From the NCBI GenBank assembly GCA_019828595.1, contig JAHQRK010000004.1:1736001-1800000 (forward strand): a DNA stretch of 64,000 bases, given 5' to 3'. Position 1 is the first letter of the stretch. Every line of letters starts with the position of its first letter. A program made the position numbers and the translations under genes. The stretch is from Aphanomyces cochlioides. Taxonomy: Eukaryota > Oomycota > Saprolegniomycetes > Saprolegniales > Verrucalvaceae. Of this stretch, positions 56,573 through 64,000 are shown one piece after another. The notes under the pieces were generated by a model, which did no database searches, was not told the DNA's origin, and saw nothing but the letters and a program-made list of their open reading frames with translations.

Positions 56573-56725
56573 TATCTGGATGCTATCCGGACAATACAAA
56601 TTATCCGGACTTCGAGCTTATCCGGAAAAAGATTTGATTGTCCGGATACAGTTCGTACATCATATCCGGAATTTGCCAGTGAACTTCCGGATAATATGGG
56701 TCGGTTGGTCAGTTATCCGGATAAC
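56573..56725. promoter_or_regulatory. Cluster of eight TCCGGAT-type motifs in a divergent promoter
   Basis: Variants of the palindrome occur near 56574, 56583, 56600, 56619, 56640, 56662, 56686 and 56715 (the last is GTTATCCGGATAAC). They fill most of the 237-bp gap between the SPT3-like gene (-) and the hairpin membrane protein gene (+). Confidence 0.65.
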
Positions 56726-56790
56726 TTGGACTTGTCAACATTCAAACCCCAGAAAAGATACTCGTCACGGGTTGCTCCGCCCAGGACCAC

Positions 56791-57360
56791 ATGAGCGACG
56801 AGCTTCGGCGGACGATGACAACTGACGAGCCGATTCGTGTCCCCGCGGAAGAATGGGATGGAATGTTGGCAACGAAAGCCAAAATGTACGCTTCGATGGT
56901 AGGTGCTCCGCTTGTCTCTCGACGTTTTCTCACGTTTTGGCGCAGTACCCACTCACGCCGTGTATGCTGACACCGTACAACACCCCACATTGCAACTTGA
57001 CCTCGCTCAAGCAGCGTTTGCACCAGAGTCAATCGGGAGATTCCACTCACTCGTCGACAAGCCAACCGATCGGACCGAATTCGCCGTCGTCGATTGCGCC
57101 AACGATGCCATTGTCGTGGAGTCACGTACGTCGTTTGGTTGATCTCTTACCCCAACGCGCGATTGTAGCAACCTCCATCAAACAGCATCGCGCGGTATTT
57201 TCTCTTTCTCGTTGCAGTCTGCGTTGCAGCGCCTGCCACTGTGGTGTTCTTTATTTGCAGTCCATTGCTGCTCCTTTTGGGATTCGTATTCAGCCCCGTA
57301 TGGGTGCCCGTCCTCTTTATCATTTGGTGGTCGTCCATGACGACGCGGCGCTCGCCATGA
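56791..57360 (+). CDS. Small membrane protein with oleosin/promethin-like hydrophobic hairpin
   Basis: Exons 56791-56898, 56946-57125 and 57169-57360 give 159 residues. The first 95 residues are soluble and Ser/Pro-rich. Exon 3 encodes a long hydrophobic block (RYFLFLVAVCVAAPATVVFF, then CSPLLLLLGFVFSPVWVPVL and FIIWW) with prolines at a central turn. The phrase PLLLLLGFVFSPVWVPVL is close to the proline-knot region of oleosins and the LDAF1/promethin family, which coat lipid droplets or shape the ER. The short C-terminus is basic (TTRRSP). Frame is supported by the three-exon reading; the assignment is by resemblance only. Confidence 0.6.
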
Positions 57361-57384
57361 TACCAATCCATTTCTATAATTTAT

Positions 57385-60126
57385 TTACTTCTTTGCCACT
57401 GCTGCTACGACTACATCTCTTGCCATTGTATACCGCGCGTCTGCTATTGACGACGGTTTGCACACTTGAATATGGTCCGTCGCTGGGAGCTGGACATACT
57501 CACCAAAGCCAGGATTACTCGAGGCCGCTGGGACTACGAGCGCTTCGACGCCTACCAAGGGCAGTTTCACGGGGGTGCTTTCTCCGATGCTGAGGACACG
57601 CACTGCCTTGTCTTTTGCAAACTTGGCGCACCAAGCGTTGAGCTCATCGAGACGTGGCGTGCCGTGCAAATCGGCTGTCACGGGATGCTGGAGGTGGATC
57701 CCTTGCCGCTGAACGGCAGCCGCGACTGGAAAAATCGCAGCGGCGACGGGAGATCCTTTGTGCGGCACGCCATAAAAGACGAGACCTTTCGTATTGGCAG
57801 CGAGAGTCGCTGCTTCGGACGACATGGCGTCGTCATGGAGCATTTTCTTGACGACAATGCCACCCATACTGTGCGCGACAAAGACGACAGGGCGGTCGAC
57901 GCCAACGCCAGCACGCTTCAATTTGATGCGTAGATCTTCACTTGTCGCGTCAAGACCGAGAGTGGCAAAGGACGATTCCGACGCAAAGAGTTTGGAATCA
58001 TAGCCGAGCGAGACCACGCGTGGGTTCATGTGACGATGACGGAGATCTTGGATAAGCCATTCCGCTGCCCAGACTGTCGGTTCACCGTCGGCGATCCAAG
58101 TTTCGTACGGGCAGCCAAGGAGTCCATGAACAAAGACGACATCGACGTCAAACGGTGCAGAAGTGTCGAGCGTGAAGGGATGCACGCCTTCCATGTAGGT
58201 CGCAGCGTCCTTTGTGCGATGGAGATTGTGTAAACCTCGCGTCGCATGTGTCTTCACTTGTAAATTCGACGACGTGGCGAGGCGAGTGAGCTGAGTCGTC
58301 CAAAACGGATCTTGCAACTCGGAGTGCTTCTTGCTGGTGGAGACGAGATTGGCGACAACTCGAGCCCATTCTACTTCGAGCGCCGTGACAGCTTCTCGGG
58401 GGTAAGAAGCATCGTCCAGAGACTGCAGCATGGCTCGAAGAAGCGGAAGGCCTCCGGCTCGGATAAATGCGGCGTGGCTTTCGGGGCGATCCAATGCAAA
58501 CCCGAGAGCTCGAAGAGCACGAGTGTGCGCTTTGAGGTATGCTGTGGGAGTACTTTGAGGCTCCGACTTGAGCGGTCGAGTTCGACTCTTAGCAGCTCGG
58601 ACAGAGCTCGCTTGGCGACGGACTTCCACCGGAACTGTCTCCAACACGGCATCGAGAATGGCGATCACCCATTCTTGCATTCTAGACAGTCGTCAATCTA
58701 CGTACTCATGAAGGAATATGTTTCTTACCCTTGGTTTCGGTACATGCCATGCGTTGACAGAGCAACGAGACACGCCACGGCATTCGCCGCAACGTCAGCC
58801 TCGTCATGGGCAACAAACGACGTCAAGAGATCGATCCATCCACGGACGTAGGTCGGTTCGTCCATGTCGGCTAACCAGTCTTCATGGTGCATACTCACGT
58901 CGGCGTCGGAAGTCACAGACGAGAGAGAGCGTTCGTCGAGAGAAGCACCGAAAGCCAAAGCGTGTACCGTGCCGAGGAGAAGTGCCGTGAGGCGTGCATC
59001 TTCGTTGGCTTCAAGTTTATGATGGAGGAAGTCCAGAGTGCCTCTGGACGCCAACTTTGTCCGTCCAGACTCATGCGCCGCCACTTGCGTCAAAATCTGA
59101 AGTGCTTCGGCGCATACTGGAATCGCATCTGACGCGAGCCAGTCCAGGATGAGATCAAGGTGTCTGTCATCGTCGATGGGCAGTCCACTCGCGCACATTT
59201 CCTTGACGAGGCGAGCAGCTTGGAGCTACGTCGACGTAAGCATCGTCATCTTCATTGCAACTATGTACCTGGACTTGAGGAGAGCTCCCAGCACCAGCAG
59301 TCGTGAGTAGAGCAGACCAAATGTATGGATTTTTCATGAGAATAGAACGTGTTCGAGCGACGCGATCGTCGCCAAGCCATTCCTTGCGCCAGCGATATCG
59401 CGGCGTGAGCGCTTTGTTGCTAGCAGAAGCTGCAAGTGCCCACCATGCAAACTCAGCGTATGGCTGGGGAAGATTGGGAGTGCAAGCCAATGCCACGAGA
59501 GAGCTGAGATTCGCAGGACCAAATTGGCATTCGGTCCCATTGAGAACTGTCAAAGCACGTAGAGCGTCACCAAGGCGTGGATCCATGTCGTGACGTTTCG
59601 CGAGATGCATGAGCGCTTTTTTACCATATCGCGTCGCTCGCTCGGCGATGGCTGCTGCACAATCCACATTGGTGGCGAGCGTGTTGATGGCTCTGTACGT
59701 TGCATCAGGGAGTGAATTTCGCGTGTCGCCTGCAACGACGTTGAGCAAGAGGCTGAAATTGCTGCTATCAATCGTCGCTTGCGCTTGATTCGATGTGATC
59801 ATGGTCGAGTTGAGTGCAATGTCGTATGGCGCTGGCGGCGACGAGATGCCTTGTGTGACCCAATTCATATACGCCTGGGACGCCACGACTGTCGCAGACG
59901 CTACAAGATCGCCCAAGTCGCGGAATGGACTCTGTTCGAGGCCATACTGCCTCGACCCTGCTGTTGCTTGGCGTGGGTCGACCGTTTCGAATGTTCGCGG
60001 GCGAGCGGCGAGCACAACTTTGTCCTTCACCGGTTCGTCCGACTCGAGCCACCACGGGCTAAAGCTCATGTATCCAGCACCGGCAACGCCTGCAAGAGCA
60101 CCCACGAGACGCCGCGTGTGCATCAT
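57385..60126 (-). CDS. SERAC1-like serine esterase with N-terminal armadillo-like region
   Basis: Exons 60126-59269, 59225-58729 and 58681-57385 give 883 residues. A hydrophobic N-terminus (LVGALAGVAGAGYMSFSPWW) could anchor or target it to mitochondria. The middle 550 residues are helical, armadillo/HEAT-like (NAVACLVALSTHG). The C-terminal alpha/beta hydrolase starts with VVFVHGLLGCPYETW, carries the nucleophile elbow AHSMGG, and has later Asp and His candidates (LPATDHIQV). SERAC1 remodels phosphatidylglycerol at mitochondria-ER contacts in animals. The 24-bp gap to the convergent hairpin-protein gene is typical here. Confidence 0.85.
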
Positions 60127-60215
60127 CTTGGCAAGTGTTGTTCTCCTGGGCGTTGATACACTGATTTATTTTCGCAGCCATGAAGATTCACTCAAACTCA
60201 AGTTGAATATACGAA

Positions 60216-60310
60216 TTATCCGGATGACCGTTTCTACCGCCTGACTCTAGCATACAAATGTCAAATCTAATTACTTGCACGCATGTTGCGAGCAGCATTT
60301 TATCCGGACA
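60216..60310. promoter_or_regulatory. TTATCCGGAT motifs upstream of SERAC1-like gene
   Basis: TTATCCGGATGA at 60216-60227 (about 90 bp upstream of the start) and TTTATCCGGACA at 60299-60310. Confidence 0.5.
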
Positions 60311-60331
60311 ATGATGTCATCATTCTATAGA

Positions 60332-60400
60332 CCAATCAAATTGTAGTATTCAAAATCCAGCCAATCAAAAGTGTCATTGAACGAAACGAACCAATCATAT
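60332..60400. promoter_or_regulatory. Three CCAATCA boxes in direct orientation
   Basis: CCAATCAAA, CCAATCAAAAG and CCAATCATA at about 60332, 60361 and 60390 recur every 29 bp, between the pseudokinase stop codon and the SERAC1-like promoter. Confidence 0.5.
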
Positions 60401-60434
60401 GGCGTGACGTCGACGAACGGACGATTTTGAAACC

Positions 60435-62664
60435 TTACAAGCCCATTGTCATGAGCTTCTCTTGCTCTAAAATCGCCACGACATCTTCCATCCGCGGACG
60501 TTGCGCTGGATTCACAGCAAGACATGATTGAATGAGCTTTTGGATCGGCCGGGGGCACGTCGGCAGCACGGTCGGTCGGAGCGTGCCCGTCACAATCTGC
60601 ATCAATAGTGTGTCGTCGTTGACCGTCGATTGTTGCCGCACGTCTGTGTACGGGATCAACCGCGTATCCAATTCCGTCAAGAGAACCTACACAGAAACTT
60701 TGACAAACGCTTTCGAGTAACAAAGACATACGCCAAAAGAATACACGTCGGCAGGCGTACTGTAATCTTCGTTTCGGAGCAGTTCTGGGGCCGCCCATTC
60801 CATCGTCCCCACCGCTGCTGTCATGGTTTCCTGAGGAGTCCAAACTCGAGCATAGCCAAAGCCAGACAATTTAGCCCCTAGAAGTTTAAAGTTCAACAAT
60901 AAATTGGTCGCCGATCATACCAAGTCCAGGAGTGAGAAGAACTTTGCTAGCTTTGATGTTCCGGTGCATCAGAGATTGGCCATGGAGGTAAGCTAGGCCT
61001 TGGGCAACGTCCATGGCAATCCGCAGCTTTTCGCTCGGCCATGTGAGCTCGCGCTTCTTCTTGTCCAGGAGCGTTCGGAGGGTACCGCCAGCCATGAATT
61101 CAGTCACGCATTTCAAGTCGTTGGCGTTCGTGAAGGTGAAGCCGTAGAATGTGATAATATTTGGATGCTCCAGCTTGGCCATCATGGAGATTTCCCGCAC
61201 GAGGTACTTGCGGTCTAGGTCGATATTGGCGCCTTGATTCATGTCGAGCGTCTTGACAACAACTGGATCGCCTCTGAAATGACCGAGCATCGTGCACATA
61301 TACGACGATGGAATTTGCCTTGACACGACACAATCCTGAGGATGCAGCCAAAATCGGCTCTGAAGCGGACCCAACTTGTAGAAATCCTGATGAGGTATTG
61401 ATGTCACATTGTCAATGGAAGCTGGATTGGCAGCAGGAATGGGCTCTTTTGCCTTGGCAGCTGAGAGCTTCTCAACTGCTGCTTCGGCGACTCGGCTTTG
61501 CTCTTCTCGTAGAGCGCGCACGATCTGTTCAGCTGATGGACGGAGCGACGAGTCGAGTTGGAGGCACGCCCTAACAAGCTTGGCCAGAGCCTTGGGGCAG
61601 TTGGGGCCGACAGTCGGGCGAATGACGCCAGTGATGATGTTGGTTACCAAGACGCTGCTCGTGTCGTGGTGGTTAGCGTAGGGCAGTTCCCGCGTGTCGA
61701 GTTCGACTAGAAGCACCTACAATATTCCTGTCACTTGAAAATGCCACGTCATCGAAGAGAGACCCCAAAGGAGTAAATATCGATTTTTTCGTTGTAATCT
61801 TCGTGGAGAAGGAGTTCTGGTGCCGACCATTCGATCGTGCCGACTTTTTGAGTCATGGTGTGCGTATAGCTCCACTCTCGCGCGGATCCAAAGCTACCCC
61901 AAAGTCACGACACTGGAAGGATGGTAGACATACCCAGAGAGTTTTGCCGACAGCGACGCTGTGAGGTGTACTTTTTCAGCCTTGATGTTGCGATGCATGA
62001 TCTTGGGCTTGAGATTGTGGAGATACATGAGAGCTGTGGCGACATCGATGGCAATCGACAGCTTTTCTCGTCGCCAGCTCAAGTCCCGCTTTGGATTATT
62101 CAGGAGTGCGCGGAGGTTGCCGCCGTCCATAAACTCTGTCACGCATTTCAAATCGTCGACTGTCGTGTATGTAAAGCCCAAGAACGCCACGATGTTGGGA
62201 TGGTGTAGCTTTGCTAGTGCTCGTATTTCCTTGATCAAATCAGCTACAAACAAACGTGTGAGGCGATGGAAGCATGACAAGGAGGACCCACCGCGTTCTT
62301 TCTCGACTGCGCTGGCTGGACGCTTGTCAAAGCCCACAATGGACTTGATGACTGTGGGGTGGCCTTGGTAATACCCGACGTGGGTCACCATATACGATGA
62401 TTTGAGCGTCCGCGAGCTTCCACAGTCGTCTGGATCAATCCAAAACCTCTTTTTCAGCGGCAAGAGCGCTGCATAGACTTCATCCAACGCCGATGTCGTT
62501 GGGCTCTGGTATGATGGCTGGCTCTGCGTGGCATTACTTGGCATGCGAGATGGCCCTGGATCTGGTTTTTTCGGAGGCGCTGGATAATACTCGTTCACAT
62601 TGACCGAGTCGGTCTGGATAGGCGCATATGCACGCGGTTCTTCTTTGCTGTTGCTGCAACCCAT
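60435..62664 (-). CDS. Myristoylated tandem TKL-type pseudokinase
   Basis: Exons 62664-62292, 62243-61934, 61893-61764, 61716-60921, 60877-60732 and 60686-60435 give 668 residues. The start MGCSNSKEE is a classic N-myristoylation/palmitoylation signal, so membrane anchoring is likely. Two kinase-like domains follow, each opened by FW(I/L)(D/H)PxDC. In both the beta-3 Lys is kept (PTVIKSI, PVVVKTL), but HRD is replaced by HRN (MHRNIKA) and DFG by GFG (KLSGFGSA, KLSGFGYAR). The APE motif (WSAPELL, WAAPELL), YSFGV and the C-lobe LDTRxxPY...RP are intact. Both domains should therefore be catalytically dead and act as scaffolds or allosteric regulators. Confidence 0.88.
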
Positions 62665-63065
62665 TGTATCGATCGCTTCTTGCTGCGCGACTGATGGACT
62701 GACGACGACACAAATGCTACAACTACAAAAAATCAAACATATTTTTACCGGCTCGAGGCATGATAGTACGACCAAACTTTTCAGGACCTCATGTAGAACG
62801 TCGTCACATTGTACATACAAATACCCATATTAAATATTCAATAGTACTTTGACGACCGCCTACATTTTGTACCACGACTAGACTTTTAGGGTCTAGTGCT
62901 CTAATATTATACTTGAATAAAATATATTTCTTTGTCCACTGTGCCTGTCGCACCGAATTCACGTGAGTACCAACGCGTTACCGAGGTGACAACAACCTGA
63001 GCGTGGCCAAAGCTCGCTGGAGCGTGCAATGTCAAGCTATCAACAAGTCCCGAGCGGGTTATAAG
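62665..63065. other. Intergenic region with a short perfect inverted repeat
   Basis: ACTAGAC...GTCTAGT (about 62876-62898) is an imperfect small hairpin in AT-rich sequence. No gene or promoter palindrome is seen. Confidence 0.4.
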
Positions 63066-64000
63066 TTATGGACGGTCGTCTAGACCTACAGCCTTGAGCA
63101 GCTGGACGTTTTCGGCGATTCCTACGCGAGAAGGGACGGTCAAAACTGGTGGAGCAACCGGCGGGACGATCTACCTCGCTGGGCTGCACAATGATACGGC
63201 GTCATGTTTGTGAGACGGCTTGGATCTTTCGGTGGGGCGCCAAGGGCAAGCAGTGCTCTCACGGCGCCGGCTCCTAAATTGCGAGACGGATGGCCTTGAG
63301 ATTTTGCCATTCTTGCTCCTGTACCTTTGGAACGCATCGCCGCGACGTGGAGCGGTTGAAATCCTTTCTTGTCAAAGGCCGCGACGGCCACGCCTGCTTC
63401 CAAGAGCGTGTCAAAGATACGTGGATCAAGCATCTCCGTGTCGATTTCAGCCGCGAGATGGAATAACGTCGAGCCTGTATCCTTGTCGGCTCCAGTCAAG
63501 TCGTAGCCGAGTTGGTGGCACATTGCAAGTACGTTCACCTTGCACGCTCGCGTCGCCGTCTGCAGTGGCGTCTCGCCTTGGCCATTCGTCTAGAAAGGTT
63601 TGAGTGCACACTAGACTCGAGCCATTTGCGCACTTTGCTGACGAGTTTCATCCCGATGGGCGTGCGGAGGAGCTGCTCGACGGCAAAGCCATAACCTTGA
63701 CGGCATGCGGCATGCAGCGGCGTGTCGAGTGCTTTGTTGACTGCGGCTAGCTCGCTTGGATCGACCTTTTGGACCAAGTATTCGACGGAGGCATTCTGCT
63801 GCGCTAGAATCGCAACATGGAGCAGCGTCTGTTCGTCGTGGTCGCGGTCCGAGAGCTGTCCGCCTCTTGCAACGAGGAGCTCAAGGCATGGAATATTGCC
63901 GGCGATGACGGCGTCAAAGAGTGCCGTGCGTCCTGACGCATCTCGCAAGTACAGAGCTGGTGCTTCAGCATTCAAGAGCACTCGAAGTGTCGCTGGAGAA
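63066..64000 (-). CDS. Ankyrin-repeat protein, 5' end beyond the window
   Basis: Ankyrin repeats read from the right edge: ASGRTALFDAVIAGNIPCLE, HDEQTLLHVAILAQQNASVE, KALDTPLHAACRQGYGFAVE, NGQGETPLQTATRACKVNVL, DTGSTLFHLAAE, KGFQPLHVAAMRS and NMTPYHCAAQRG. An intron of 44 nt (about 63592-63635) and a 53-nt intron near 63120-63175 are inferred; the last exon ends VGLDDRP at 63066. Only ankyrin repeats are visible in this part, so the function depends on domains outside the window. Confidence 0.8.

Noticed and set aside
62876..62898. Small inverted repeat as a transcription terminator
   Set aside because: Hairpin terminators are a bacterial feature; in this eukaryotic setting a 7-bp repeat is not meaningful evidence.

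Overview
The window is a gene-dense piece of a eukaryotic nuclear genome. About 28 protein genes sit on both strands. Nearly all introns are very short (mostly 38-55 nt, GT..TAG) and many neighbouring genes share promoters or almost touch at their 3' ends. The gene content includes spliceosome, retromer/WASH, mitochondrial EF-G, flagellar central-pair-like, Sfi1-type centrosomal and plant-like TKL kinase genes, plus a GARS-GART-AIRS purine fusion. This fits a zoosporic stramenopile, most likely an oomycete. That assignment is inference from gene style, not proof. Introns were placed by eye; for every spliced gene with both ends in the window the summed exon length is a multiple of three.

Layout, 1-31 kb: a partial coiled-coil gene (+); an ILRUN-like gene (-); the fused purine enzyme (-); SF3A2 (+); a Na+/H+ exchanger (+) facing a mosaic PA/ankyrin/Lon-linker/IQ/WGR protein (-); Vps26 (+) facing a large MYCBPAP-like protein with a degenerate phosphoglycerate-kinase module (-); a VDAC-like porin (-); a BTB protein (+); mitochondrial EF-G (-); an IQ-motif gene (+); the Prp28/DDX23 helicase (-); an endonuclease/phosphatase-fold protein (+).

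Layout, 31-48 kb: a 1,913-residue Sfi1-like protein (-); the WASH subunit FAM21 (-); a TALE homeodomain protein (+); NSRP1 (-); exosome RRP41 (+) facing a CXC/tesmin protein (-); a type II membrane NHL beta-propeller protein (+) facing a UCH-L3-type deubiquitinase (-).

Layout, 48.7-54.2 kb: no intact gene is recognisable. This accessory stretch holds a 152-bp tandem repeat, two copies about 3.5 kb apart of a structured RNA-like element with compensatory changes, and between them a ladder of about 20 intron-like segments of two alternating classes. From 54.2 kb genes resume: METTL23-like (+), an SPT3-like acidic protein (-), an oleosin/promethin-like hairpin protein (+), SERAC1-like (-), a myristoylated tandem pseudokinase (-) and a partial ankyrin gene (-).

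Two promoter signals recur only between genes. One is a palindrome, TTATCCGGATAA, usually 25-95 bp upstream of start codons. The other is the CCAAT box, which in two intergenic regions occurs as inverted pairs separated by a constant 10-11 bp. Functional links within the window: Vps26 (retromer) with FAM21 (its WASH partner); SF3A2, Prp28 and NSRP1 (splicing); several microtubule or basal-body candidates (the MYCBPAP-like, Sfi1-like and coiled-coil proteins).
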